Of a stretch of 64,000 nucleotides of DNA, positions 1-8,696 are shown one piece after another (positions within the stretch are counted from its first letter, which is position 1; every line of letters starts with the position of its first letter). The stretch is from Pseudomonas gingeri. Lineage in GTDB: Bacteria > Pseudomonadota > Gammaproteobacteria > Pseudomonadales > Pseudomonadaceae. A program made the position numbers and the translations under genes. Below the pieces are notes generated by a model, which worked only from the letters and a program-made list of their open reading frames with translations, was not told the DNA's origin and made no database searches. The stretch is taken from the NCBI RefSeq assembly GCF_013385635.1, contig NZ_JACAPR010000010.1:310001-374000 (forward strand), in the 5' to 3' direction.

Positions 1-299
1 CTGTGCACAAGGGCTGTTATACATGTATGACGAGTGTGCTTTTCAAGGCTTTCATCGGTTGATTTTTTGCGGCTGCCATAAAACGTGGATTTGAAGGGGG
101 TGTTGATTTACGAAGCTAGTTTTAATAAATACTAATAAAAACAACTATTTATTCATTGTTAATATCTTTTTTTGAAACCTGGCAGATTCTGAACCTCCCT
201 AAGCCACTTGTTAACAAATTTTTCTACTCGTATGATGACTGTCGACTGGTTCGTCTGATCCAGCACCCCGCACACAAAAATAACCCGTGGGAGACCGTC

Positions 300-1655
300 G
301 TGAACAACACCCTCGATCCGTCCGGAATACCGGAGCGTGATTCACTGCTGGCCGTCGCCGTGGCGAAGGTCAAGCGCCATGTGCTGCCGCTGTTCGTCAT
401 CATGTTTATCGTCAACTACATCGACCGGGTGAATATCGGCTTCGTGCGCACGCACCTGGAGCATGACCTGGGCATCGGTGCCGCCGCCTATGGTTTTGGT
501 GCTGGGCTGTTCTTCATCGGTTATGCGTTGTTCGAAGTGCCTTCCAACATGTTCCTGCAGAAGGTCGGGGCTCGGCTCTGGCTGACCCGCATCATGTTCA
601 CCTGGGGCCTGGTCGCCACGGCGATGGCCTTTGTCCAGAACGAAACCCACTTCTATATCCTGCGTTTCCTGCTCGGGGTGGCCGAGGCCGGCTTCTTTCC
701 GGGGGTGATCTACTACTTCACCCGCTGGCTGCCCGGCGTGGAGCGGGGCAAGGCGATTGCCATTTTCCTCAGCGGTTCGGCCCTGGCGTCATTGATCTCC
801 GGCCCGTTGTCCGGGGCCCTGTTGCAGATCGAAGGCTTCGGCTGGCACGGCTGGCAATGGATGTTCATCATCGAAGGCCTGGCCTCGGTGGTGCTCTGCG
901 GCTTCACCTGGTTCTGGCTCGACTCCACGCCCAAAGATGCCAAATGGCTGAGCGTCGCCGAGCAGGACGTGCTGGTGCAGGTGATCGAGGATGAGCAGAG
1001 TGCCCGCGAGGCGTCGATGCCGGTCAAACCGTCGATCTGGACCTTGCTCAAGGATCGTCAGATCCTGCTGTTCTGCCTGCTGTACTTCTGCATTCAGCTG
1101 ACCATCTACGCCGCGACCTTCTGGTTGCCCAGCATTATCAAGAAAATGGGCGACCTCAGCGATCTGCAGGTCGGTTTCTTCAACTCCATTCCCTGGCTGA
1201 TCTCGATCATTGCCATGTACGCCTTCGCGGCGGCCTCGGGCAAGTGGAAGCACCAACAGGCCTGGGTTGCCACCGCGCTGCTGGTGGCGGCGGCGGGGAT
1301 GTTCATGTCCACCACCGGCGGTCCGGTGTTTGCCTTTGTCGCGGTGTGTTTCGCCGCCATCGGCTTCAAATCCGCTTCGTCGCTGTTCTGGCCGATTCCC
1401 CAGGCCTACCTGGATGCGCGGATCGCGGCGGGCGTCATTGCCCTGATCAACTCCACCGGCAACCTCGGCGGCTTTGTCGCGCCGGCCACCTTCGGCTTGC
1501 TGGAGGAGCGCACGGGTTCGATCCAGGGTGGCCTCTACGGCCTGGCCGCGACCTCGGTGCTGGCGGCGATCCTGGTGTTCTATGCCCGAACCCGGCCCAA
1601 GGCCTCCCACGCGCTACCGGGGATCGTCAGCCCGGCCCTGAACAAACCCCATTGA
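300..1655 (+). CDS. MFS transporter, anion:cation symporter family; probable glucarate/galactarate permease
   Basis: Predicted 12-segment inner-membrane symporter of the sugar-acid/aromatic-acid (ACS) branch of the major facilitator superfamily. After a short cytoplasmic start the first helix runs into [10 protein letters not shown], the typical ACS helix-1/loop motif, and [14 protein letters not shown] is the family's helix-4 signature. I chose GTG at 300 (451 aa) because GGGAG lies 6-7 bp upstream; the open frame continues further 5' only through AT-rich, non-coding-looking DNA. The glucarate dehydratase gene follows after 28 bp in the same direction, so D-glucarate or galactarate uptake is the inferred role. 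Other sugar acids are possible. Confidence 0.82.
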   Translation: MNNTLDPSGIPERDSLLAVAVAKVKRHVLPLFVIMFIVNYIDRVNIGFVRTHLEHDLGIGAAAYGFGAGLFFIGYALFEVPSNMFLQKVGARLWLTRIMFTWGLVATAMAFVQNETHFYILRFLLGVAEAGFFPGVIYYFTRWLPGVERGKAIAIFLSGSALASLISGPLSGALLQIEGFGWHGWQWMFIIEGLASVVLCGFTWFWLDSTPKDAKWLSVAEQDVLVQVIEDEQSAREASMPVKPSIWTLLKDRQILLFCLLYFCIQLTIYAATFWLPSIIKKMGDLSDLQVGFFNSIPWLISIIAMYAFAAASGKWKHQQAWVATALLVAAAGMFMSTTGGPVFAFVAVCFAAIGFKSASSLFWPIPQAYLDARIAAGVIALINSTGNLGGFVAPATFGLLEERTGSIQGGLYGLAATSVLAAILVFYARTRPKASHALPGIVSPALNKPH

Positions 1656-1683
1656 ACGACGCTTTTGCCGACAGGTACCAACC

Positions 1684-3036
1684 ATGACTACACAGCCCCT
1701 CAATGCCGCCGGCCAGACGCCGGTGATCAGCGGTTTCCAGGTTATCCCGGTGGCCGGCCACGACAGCATGCTGCTGAACCTCAGCGGTGCCCACGGCCCG
1801 TTCTTTACCCGTAATATCGTGATCATCACCGACAGCAGCGGGCGCACGGGCGTCGGCGAAGTCCCCGGCGGCGAGCGGATTCGCGCCACCCTGGAGGACG
1901 CCCGCTCGCTGCTGCTGGGCCAGTCCATCGGCAATTACCAGAAGCTGCTCAACCAGGTGCGCCAGACTTTCGCCGAACGCGATTCGGGCGGTCGCGGGCA
2001 GCAGACTTTCGACCTGCGTATCACCATTCATGCGGTGACGGCGCTGGAGGCGGCCTTGCTCGATCTGCTCGGCCAGTTCCTCGGCGTGCCGGTGGCGGCG
2101 TTGCTTGGTGAGGGGCAACAGCGAGACGCGGTCAAGGTCCTCGGTTATCTGTTCTATATCGGTGATCGGGGTCGTACCGACCTGGCCTATCGCAATGAAG
2201 CCGAGGCCGACGACGCCTGGTTGCGCCTGCGGCATGAGCAGGCGATGACCCCCGAAGCCATTGTCCGTCTGGCCGAGGCTGCCCAGGCACGTTACGGTTT
2301 CAATGATTTCAAGCTCAAGGGCGGCGTGCTCGATGGTGCCCGGGAGATGGAGGCGGTGACTGCCCTGGCCGAACGTTTCCCCCAGGCGCGGATCACCCTC
2401 GATCCCAACGGCGCCTGGTCGCTCAAGGAGGCGATTGCCCTGTGCCGCGACAAGCACGATGTGCTGGCCTACGCCGAGGATCCCTGCGGTGCGGAGAACG
2501 GTTATTCGGGGCGCGAGGTGATGGCCGAATTCCGCCGTGCCACGGGGCTGCCGACGGCAACCAACATGATCGCCACCGACTGGCGGGAAATGGGCCATGC
2601 GATCCAGTTGCACGCAGTAGATATCCCCCTGGCCGATCCGCATTTCTGGACCATGCAGGGCTCGGTCCGGGTTGCCCAGATGTGCCATGAATGGGGCCTG
2701 ACCTGGGGTTCGCACTCCAACAATCACTTCGACATTTCCCTGGCGATGTTTACCCATGTCGCGGCCGCGGCACCGGGTGAGATCACCGCCATCGACACCC
2801 ACTGGATCTGGCAGGACGGCCAGGGCCTGACCCGGGAGCCGTTGCAGATCGTCGACGGTTTTATCCAGGTACCGCAAAAGCCGGGACTGGGTATCGAACT
2901 GGATCTGGACGCAGTGGCCAAGGCCCACGAGTGCTACCGGAACATGGGCCTTGGCGCCCGGGATGACAGCGTGGCGATGCAGTTCCTGATCCCGGGCTGG
3001 TCGTTCGACAACAAGCGTCCGTGCCTGGTGCGCTAG
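1684..3036 (+). CDS. gudD: Glucarate dehydratase
   Basis: Enolase-superfamily dehydratase converting D-glucarate to 5-keto-4-deoxy-D-glucarate in the cytoplasm. The 450-residue length fits GudD. Visible catalytic elements are the KxK lysines in FKLKGG, the metal ligands in TLDPNGAW and [14 protein letters not shown], and the histidine motif [12 protein letters not shown] near residue 340. It is probably cotranscribed with the transporter upstream. Its last 4 bp overlap the convergent gene on the other strand. I am confident of the family and fairly sure of glucarate over other acid sugars because of the conserved HSNNHFDIS motif. Confidence 0.92.
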   Translation: MTTQPLNAAGQTPVISGFQVIPVAGHDSMLLNLSGAHGPFFTRNIVIITDSSGRTGVGEVPGGERIRATLEDARSLLLGQSIGNYQKLLNQVRQTFAERDSGGRGQQTFDLRITIHAVTALEAALLDLLGQFLGVPVAALLGEGQQRDAVKVLGYLFYIGDRGRTDLAYRNEAEADDAWLRLRHEQAMTPEAIVRLAEAAQARYGFNDFKLKGGVLDGAREMEAVTALAERFPQARITLDPNGAWSLKEAIALCRDKHDVLAYAEDPCGAENGYSGREVMAEFRRATGLPTATNMIATDWREMGHAIQLHAVDIPLADPHFWTMQGSVRVAQMCHEWGLTWGSHSNNHFDISLAMFTHVAAAAPGEITAIDTHWIWQDGQGLTREPLQIVDGFIQVPQKPGLGIELDLDAVAKAHECYRNMGLGARDDSVAMQFLIPGWSFDNKRPCLVR

Positions 3037-3686
3037 TCGGGGGTGAAGAGCGTCACGGCGACGATCTGTTCGCCCTCGACGCGAAACTGCAATACGCCAC
3101 GGGGGGCCGGCTGACCTGCCTGGTAGCATTCCACCAGCACCCGGTCCGCCGCCGTGGCGGTGGCCTGGAGTTGATGGGGTTTGCGCAGCAGATCCCGTGC
3201 TGCCCGTGGGAGCGGGAAAGGGTTGTGGTCATGGTTTTCCCGCACCGTGTCACAGAACGCCAGCACCACGGCCCTTGGCGGCCTGGCCGGTGGCGAAACC
3301 ATTCCGGCGTCGGCAAACAGATGGTTGAGCTGGTCAGCGGTGGTTACCGCGCGTGGGAAACCGGTGAAGGCAGAGGCCTGCAACAGCAGTTCGGTGTATT
3401 CGCCGGGAGCCAGGCCCGAAGCCAGGCCGGTCTTGAAATGCACGCTGAGCGGTGGCCCGACCATGCCGGCGGCAACGATGGCGGCGAAGGTCGCGGCTTC
3501 GCGCAACCGCGGATCGAGACCGGGGCGCTCGTGCAGATGGCCGTAGACGACGCCGACCGCCAATTCGCCCAATGCCGGCGCGGTATGAAACAGCGCATCC
3601 AGGCGTGCGCCGCCATCAGGTACCAACTCGATAAACTGCTTGCGGCCTTCACGGTACAGCTCTGCCACGGGGTCCTTGCTGTTCAT
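3033..3686 (-). CDS. Carboxymuconolactone decarboxylase-family protein
   Basis: Encodes 217 aa; ATG is preceded by AGAGGA at 6 bp. Residues about 15-110 resemble the alpha-helical carboxymuconolactone decarboxylase (PcaC/AhpD-like) fold, with [21 protein letters not shown] matching the typical core helix. No CxxC redox pair is present, so AhpD-type peroxidase chemistry is unlikely. The C-terminal 100 residues look like an added alpha+beta domain, possibly SnoaL-like. No beta-ketoadipate genes are nearby, so the substrate is unknown and a true 4-carboxymuconolactone decarboxylase role should not be assumed. Confidence 0.65.
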   Translation of the reverse strand: MNSKDPVAELYREGRKQFIELVPDGGARLDALFHTAPALGELAVGVVYGHLHERPGLDPRLREAATFAAIVAAGMVGPPLSVHFKTGLASGLAPGEYTELLLQASAFTGFPRAVTTADQLNHLFADAGMVSPPARPPRAVVLAFCDTVRENHDHNPFPLPRAARDLLRKPHQLQATATAADRVLVECYQAGQPAPRGVLQFRVEGEQIVAVTLFTPD

Positions 3687-3851
3687 GGTATGTCCTCTGC
3701 GAAAGATAGGGGTTCGCGCGTCGACGACAGCAGGACATCGACAGACAGGAGCCTAGCCAATCCGCGGGAAAATGCCTGCGCGGGAATATTTTTTCCGCGA
3801 CCGATCAAGGCTAGAGTGGTGGGCTCAAGTGAACGGTTGCAGAGAGGGCGT

Positions 3852-4844
3852 ATGCCGACGTTTTACGACGCACGCGGGAATATCTATGCCGTGGCGAGCC
3901 CCGATGAAGTGCGTGGCCTGGGCTTCGAGGTGCCGCTGGACGCGGCGCAGGCGGCCTCGCAGCGGCTGACCTGGACCGCGGGGGCGGTGGAGGCGTTGTG
4001 CGGCTGGGGCGACCAGGCACCCGGGCGAGGTGGCAAGCACCATCGTTCCGATGGGCTGCTGGTGGGGCCGTTCCAGTCCGCAGCCCCCTTCGATCTGCTG
4101 ATCATCAATACCGACGGCACCCTGGCCGAGCGCAGCGGCAACGGCTTGACGATTTTCGCCCAGGCGCTGGCCGAGCAAGGCCTGCTCCCGGCGCAAGGAA
4201 GCTGTCGATTGCAGGTCCATCACGATCAACCGGGCGGCGGCTCTCCCGTGGTCACGGTGGTCGAGCCGGCACAGGTCGAAGGTATCCAGGGTTTCTGGCT
4301 GGCGTTGGGGAAGCCGGTGTTCGGTCCTGCTGCCGTCGCGGCCGCCGGTATGGGGGATGCCGGGTCGAATGGCCGCCACCTGAGCCATATCCCGGGTCTG
4401 GCGAGGCTGAACAGCGCCTGGCAGCGCAGCCAGTTCGTGCGGATCGGCAATCCCCATTGCGTGACCCTGGTCGACGAGGCATCGGCATTGCCGAGCAACG
4501 CGCAGATGCTTGAGCCGGCACTGGAGGCGGGGTTGACCACGATCGCCTTCGCGCCGCCTCTGGGCGCTGGAGAACCGTGTCCGGCCGGCATCAATCTGCA
4601 ATGGGCGACGCTCGAGGGGCTGGGGCACCTGCGGGCGCGGGTGTTCGAGCGTGGCGAAGGGCCGACCGCGTCCTCGGGAACCAGCGCCAGTGCCGTGGCC
4701 TGCGCGGCCTGGCAGGTCGGTTGGGTGAGGGCGGGCGAGGTGCGGGTCAGCATGCCCGGAGGCACCGCGCCGATTCGCCTGGTGGCGCAGGCCGGCGAGC
4801 TGCAGAGCGTCCACCTGTTCGGAGCTGCCCGGCGCCAGGACTGA
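3852..4844 (+). CDS. DapF-fold (diaminopimelate epimerase-like) protein lacking both catalytic cysteines
   Basis: Encodes 330 aa, starting at ATG 3852 after AGAGAGGGCG. The layout follows diaminopimelate epimerase: an N-terminal RGNIYAV (in place of GNDFVV), SGNG at about residue 98 where DapF has CGNG, the conserved IGNPHC segment, and ASSGTSAS where DapF has ACGTGA. Both cysteines that act as acid/base are therefore serine (codons AGC and TCC/TCG). The substrate-binding frame is kept, so the protein may be a dehydratase/isomerase variant or a binding protein rather than the housekeeping DapF, which normally sits near lysA. The gene stands alone, and its true reaction is unknown. Confidence 0.72.
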   Translation: MPTFYDARGNIYAVASPDEVRGLGFEVPLDAAQAASQRLTWTAGAVEALCGWGDQAPGRGGKHHRSDGLLVGPFQSAAPFDLLIINTDGTLAERSGNGLTIFAQALAEQGLLPAQGSCRLQVHHDQPGGGSPVVTVVEPAQVEGIQGFWLALGKPVFGPAAVAAAGMGDAGSNGRHLSHIPGLARLNSAWQRSQFVRIGNPHCVTLVDEASALPSNAQMLEPALEAGLTTIAFAPPLGAGEPCPAGINLQWATLEGLGHLRARVFERGEGPTASSGTSASAVACAAWQVGWVRAGEVRVSMPGGTAPIRLVAQAGELQSVHLFGAARRQD

Positions 4845-5039
4845 CGCCCGGCACAGACCAGGCCCGACTCCGACGTCCGGATCGGATTCCCCCCGCCTGT
4901 TGCAGCTCGGTTGTGCGCTTGTCCGGTCCAGGCGGTTTTGGCTTGAATGAGTCGATGGGGTGAAGGCCGATGACGGCCTTGCCCGGATCGGGCCGTGGAG
5001 ACGGACCCGGGTTTTCGAATCGTTCAAATGGAATTCATG

Positions 5040-5630
5040 ATGAGAGCTGTCAGAGGTTTATTCAGTACATTGCTGTGCGCGGGGCTGGTTTTCACTGCCT
5101 GTTCCACTGGCGCGCAGACGGGGCCCGGTCTGGGCTCCAATGAAAGGATCGCCGCATCTTCCACCGCCACCGACGGCATCGAGTCCTCTCCGGCGGAGCT
5201 GCTGGTGGGGAGTCGCACCGATTATTTTTCCTGCTCGGTGGGACGCTTTCGCGGGGAACTGGAGGCCAGGGTGGTGTTCGCCTCAGCCGGCAGTACGGCG
5301 TACTTCGATGTCAGTGCCGTGCGCTACCGGATTGTCCGCAGCGACGGCCAGGGCGGTGGCAACAAGGCCAACGTCAATTTTCACCTGGACACGTTGAATC
5401 GGCAGGGAGTGGTCAGGGGTAGTGATGTCTATCACTCGCCGGACTCACTGAAGCAGGACGGCAGCTGGCATATGCTCGACGTCAACCGGATCGTGCGCAC
5501 GGACTATCAGGGCGCGGTGACATTCGAGTTCGTCTTCGACCGCTCCAAGGCCGCCGATACCCGTTGCGCGGCGCACAAGACCTACCAGTGGGCCGGGGCC
5601 TCGGCCGGGCTCTCCACCACGGCCGAGTGA
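5040..5630 (+). CDS. Putative exported lipoprotein of unknown function
   Basis: Encodes 196 aa from ATG 5040; ATG 5037 is an equal alternative, and GGA lies 7 bp before 5040. The N-terminus MRAVRGLFSTLLCAGLVFTA followed by Cys21 is a signal peptide with an imperfect lipobox (Phe at -3). The mature part is about 175 residues, predicted mainly beta, with two cysteines near FSCSV and TRCAA that could form a disulfide. I recognise no family. It is flanked by unrelated genes and appears monocistronic. Confidence 0.6.
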   Translation: MRAVRGLFSTLLCAGLVFTACSTGAQTGPGLGSNERIAASSTATDGIESSPAELLVGSRTDYFSCSVGRFRGELEARVVFASAGSTAYFDVSAVRYRIVRSDGQGGGNKANVNFHLDTLNRQGVVRGSDVYHSPDSLKQDGSWHMLDVNRIVRTDYQGAVTFEFVFDRSKAADTRCAAHKTYQWAGASAGLSTTAE

Positions 5631-5636
5631 TCCGGA

Positions 5637-6608
5637 TCAACCCGCATCGAGTCCTGGCGCTTCGCGAATCAGGAAGTGATCCAGGTTCTCGATTTCACAG
5701 CTGAAGACACTGAAGGTCTGTTCCGGGTTTTTCTTGCTCGGGACCTGTTTCAGCTCCGGCGTGACGCCGTAGAAAAAACAGTAGAGATCGTCGGCCTGGT
5801 CGATCACGCTTTTGATTTCCGCCAGGAACGCTGTGCGCTGGCGGTAGTTTTCGATCAGGCCCTTGCTCAGGTAGATATTTACCGAATAGCGCTTCTTGTC
5901 GGCCCAGACCGGCTTGTCGAAGACGATGCTGAAGCTGCTCTTGTAGTCCTTGATCTCCTTGATCCGACCCCAGTAGATCAGGCCCTTGCGGTCCTGACAG
6001 TACTCGACTTTCTTGAAAAAGGCGTTGTAGTTCAGGCTCTGCTCGCCGATGGTCAGCGGCATGCGCTTGAGCAGTTCCTTGTTGGCGAAATTGGAGACAA
6101 AACACTCCACCGGATGGGCAAAAACACTGGTGCGGTTCGGCAGCGGCCTGGGCGCGTCGTCGGCGGCATTCCCGGCGGGCGACCGCATGATATCGGGAGC
6201 CGTCGCCGCCAGGCCGGAGTCATTGCCGGTGGGCGCCTTGCGCGCGTAGACGCGACGGGTCAGCAGCAGTTCGACCGGGAAGTTCTGTTCGCCCTCGATC
6301 TCGTTCAGCGGGTGGTCGGGGTCGAGGACGCTCGGGATGGTTTCCGGGCTGAGGTATGGACAGTCCGCCAGGTGCTGCGTACTGGGCATGTTCCTGAAGT
6401 GCGGGGTGCGCTTGAAGCGCACATTCGTGGCATTGTAGGTCGTCAGTTGGTTGGTGCTGTCGAAGGCCGCACGGCAGGTATCGTTCGGGCACTGGAAACG
6501 CTCCCTGGCCGAATCGAACGCCACGGTCTCGTCGAAGTTCAGGTCGCGGACATCGTAGATCGTCAGTTTCTCGTCCAGGCTGACGCAATAGGCTTTGTCG
6601 AATTTCAT
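5637..6608 (-). CDS. Hypothetical protein with a Cys/His zinc-finger-like cluster
   Basis: Encodes 323 aa from ATG 6608 (GGA 6 bp upstream). Longer starts at ATG 6638 or 6662 or TTG 6677 are possible but lack good ribosome sites and crowd the divergent gene. The N-terminal half contains CPNDTC, then about 40 residues later an H-x5-C element (QHLADCPYLS). This arrangement recalls the zinc-binding front domain of CoiA/DUF6035-like proteins that precedes a nuclease domain. The C-terminal half is mixed alpha/beta, with no restriction-type catalytic motif that I can name. No neighbours suggest a system. Confidence 0.55.
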   Translation of the reverse strand: MKFDKAYCVSLDEKLTIYDVRDLNFDETVAFDSARERFQCPNDTCRAAFDSTNQLTTYNATNVRFKRTPHFRNMPSTQHLADCPYLSPETIPSVLDPDHPLNEIEGEQNFPVELLLTRRVYARKAPTGNDSGLAATAPDIMRSPAGNAADDAPRPLPNRTSVFAHPVECFVSNFANKELLKRMPLTIGEQSLNYNAFFKKVEYCQDRKGLIYWGRIKEIKDYKSSFSIVFDKPVWADKKRYSVNIYLSKGLIENYRQRTAFLAEIKSVIDQADDLYCFFYGVTPELKQVPSKKNPEQTFSVFSCEIENLDHFLIREAPGLDAG

Positions 6609-6691
6609 GCTCGGTCCATCGGCGGCGGAGTAGGGCATTAATATCAGGCAATCTTTTTCCATGCACCTGCAGATCAAGGAAAGTCTCGAAT

Positions 6692-7150
6692 ATGCAATCG
6701 ATCATGCGCCTGGCTGAAGTGCTGGACCTGCCTCGGGTCGAAGCCATCGTCGACGCGGCTTACCGCGTCTACATCCCGCGAATGGGGCGAGAGCCCGGCC
6801 CGATGCTGGAAAACTATGCCGCCCTGCAGCAGGCCGGGCACCTGTGGGTGCTGGAGGTGTCCGGGCAAGTGGCCGGTATCCTGGTACTGATTCGCGAGAA
6901 GGAGGCGATGTTGCTCGATAACGTCGCGCTCGGCCCGGAATATCAAGGGCGCGGGCTGGGCCGGGTGTTGATGGCGTTCGCCGAACAGGCCGCGCTCGAT
7001 GCGCGGTGTTCGGCGATTCGCCTGTACACCAACGAGGCCATGAGCGAGAACCTGGCGCTGTATGCGCGGCTGGGTTATGTCGAAACCCACCGCGCCGGGG
7101 ACTCGGGCTTTCATCGGGTCTACCTGACGAAAAGCCTGGAGCCGGTGTAG
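6692..7150 (+). CDS. GNAT-family N-acetyltransferase
   Basis: Encodes 152 aa, the normal size for a single-domain GNAT. The acetyl-CoA pyrophosphate-binding motif A is clear: VALGPEYQGRGLGRVLMAF at about residues 78-96, preceded by a beta-bulge strand and followed by LYTNEAMSENLALYARLGY, the usual C-terminal motif B. It presumably transfers acetyl from acetyl-CoA to an amine on a small molecule or protein; the substrate cannot be told. The gene diverges from the zinc-finger-like gene with a very short shared promoter region. Confidence 0.85.
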   Translation: MQSIMRLAEVLDLPRVEAIVDAAYRVYIPRMGREPGPMLENYAALQQAGHLWVLEVSGQVAGILVLIREKEAMLLDNVALGPEYQGRGLGRVLMAFAEQAALDARCSAIRLYTNEAMSENLALYARLGYVETHRAGDSGFHRVYLTKSLEPV

Positions 7151-7169
7151 CGATCCGCTCGGGTGTGGA

Positions 7170-8408
7170 TTACTCCAGCAGTTCCACACGTGCCGGTTCA
7201 CGGCGCATCAGGACTTTTCCCTGGCGAATCGAATACAGCGGTAACCCCTGGCTGCGGATCACTTCATAGTCGTTGTCGGCCGAGAGAATCAGCAGGTTGG
7301 CCGGCCGCCCGGCTTCCAGGCCGTAGCGATCACCCAGGGCCATGGCCCTGGCACTGTTGTCGGTGACCAGGTCCAGGGCGTTCTGCAGGTTGCGGTAGCC
7401 GAGCATATGGCAGATGTGCAGCCCGGCTTCCAGTACCCGCAGGATGTTGCCATTGCCCAGTGGATACCAGGGGTCGACGATGGAGTCCTGGCCGAAACAG
7501 ACATTCATCCCTGCTTCCAGCAACTCGTTGACCCGGGTCACTCCGCGGCGTTTCGGAAAGTTGTCGAAGCGGCCCTGCAAGTGAATGCTTTCAGTGGGGC
7601 ACGAGACAAAACTGATGCCCGAAGCCTTGAGCAGGCGGAACAGCTTGGCGCAGTAGGCATTGTCATAGGAGCCCATGGCCGTGGTGTGGCTGGCGGTCAC
7701 CCGCGAGCCCATGTCACGGCTGCGGGCTTCTTCGGCGAGGACTTCGAGAAAGCGCGAGTGCGGGTCGTCGGTTTCGTCGCAGTGGACATCGACCAGGCAG
7801 CCGGTCTTTTCCGCCAGGTCCATCAGGAACATCACCGACGAGACGCCCTGGTCGCGGGTGTATTCGAAATGCGGAATGCCGCCGACCACATCGGCGCCGA
7901 GGTTGATCGCCTCGACCATCAGCTCCCGGCCATTGCGATAGGACTCGATGCCCTCCTGGGGAAAGGCCACGATCTGCAGGTCGATCAGGTGCCGGGTTTC
8001 CTCGCGCACCTCGAGCATGGCCTTGAGCGCCGTCAGTTCCGGGTCGGTGACATCGACGTGGGTGCGTACATGCTGGATGCCGTGGGCGGCGAGGTTGCGG
8101 ATGGTCTTTTTCGCCCGCGTCCTGGTGTCCTCGTGGGTAATGGTGGCCTTGCGTTCACCCCAGCATTCGATGCCTTCGAACAGGGTGCCGCTCATGTTCC
8201 AGCGCGGTTCGCCGGCGGTGAGGGTCGCGTCGAGGTGGATATGCGGCTCGACGAACGGCGGCACCACCAGGTTGCCCTGGGCGTCGAGGTCCGCCGGGCC
8301 GGCTGCCAGCAGGCCGGTTTGCGGGGTGATGCTCGCGATCCGTGCGTCCTCCAGGTGCAGGTCGTACAGGCCTTCGCGGTGGCGCAGCCGGGCGTTGAGG
8401 ATATGCAT
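7170..8408 (-). CDS. codA: Cytosine deaminase
   Basis: Amidohydrolase of 412 aa that hydrolyses cytosine to uracil and ammonia for pyrimidine salvage, possibly with isoguanine as an alternative substrate. ATG 8408 is chosen because AAGGA lies 9 bp upstream. Metal-site elements are visible: EPHIHLDAT near the N-terminus, HCDETDDPHSRF, TASHTTAM, and FGQDSIVDPWYPLG, which aligns with the FGHDD-containing motif of E. coli CodA. The first Asp of that pair (catalytic) is kept, but the second is Ser. No codB permease is adjacent. Confidence 0.87.
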   Translation of the reverse strand: MHILNARLRHREGLYDLHLEDARIASITPQTGLLAAGPADLDAQGNLVVPPFVEPHIHLDATLTAGEPRWNMSGTLFEGIECWGERKATITHEDTRTRAKKTIRNLAAHGIQHVRTHVDVTDPELTALKAMLEVREETRHLIDLQIVAFPQEGIESYRNGRELMVEAINLGADVVGGIPHFEYTRDQGVSSVMFLMDLAEKTGCLVDVHCDETDDPHSRFLEVLAEEARSRDMGSRVTASHTTAMGSYDNAYCAKLFRLLKASGISFVSCPTESIHLQGRFDNFPKRRGVTRVNELLEAGMNVCFGQDSIVDPWYPLGNGNILRVLEAGLHICHMLGYRNLQNALDLVTDNSARAMALGDRYGLEAGRPANLLILSADNDYEVIRSQGLPLYSIRQGKVLMRREPARVELLE

Positions 8409-8604
8409 GGGCGTGGTCCTTTTCGGGCATGTCGTCATAAGGTAGCCGAAGTGTGCAGGAAACTGCTGGGCGATCGCCCCTGCACCCGGCGGAACATGGT
8501 CGAAAACGCCGCCGGTTTCCGGCCCCTGGGCCTGCTGGCGTGGGTGCTGTTGGCGATGTTGTCGAACTGACCGGGCTGTCGATACAGGCTATCAATACAC
8601 CTGC

Positions 8605-8676
8605 GTAGGAGCCGGGCTTGCCCGCGAAGAGGCCCTCAAGAGCGCTAAAAACTTCGCGGGCAAGCCCGGCTCCTAC
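8605..8676. repeat. REP-type inverted repeat pair (BIME-like)
   Basis: A 25-bp sequence beginning GTAGGAGCCGGGCTTGCCCG (8605-8629) is repeated perfectly in inverse orientation at 8652-8676, with a 22-bp centre. This is the head-to-head layout of Pseudomonas REP doublets. It lies between the start of codA and the end of uvrB and would form a long hairpin in a transcript. It may help to terminate or stabilise uvrB mRNA. The rest of the 288-bp gap holds no gene I can support. Confidence 0.85.
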
Positions 8677-8696
8677 AAGGATCTGCGGCCTCTGGA

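Noticed and set aside
8496..8570. 24-aa hydrophobic mini-ORF (MVENAAGFRPLGLLAWVLLA...) upstream of the REP pair
   Set aside because: A small membrane peptide is conceivable, but no usable ribosome site is present (GGA only 2 bp before ATG) and no homology can be judged by eye.
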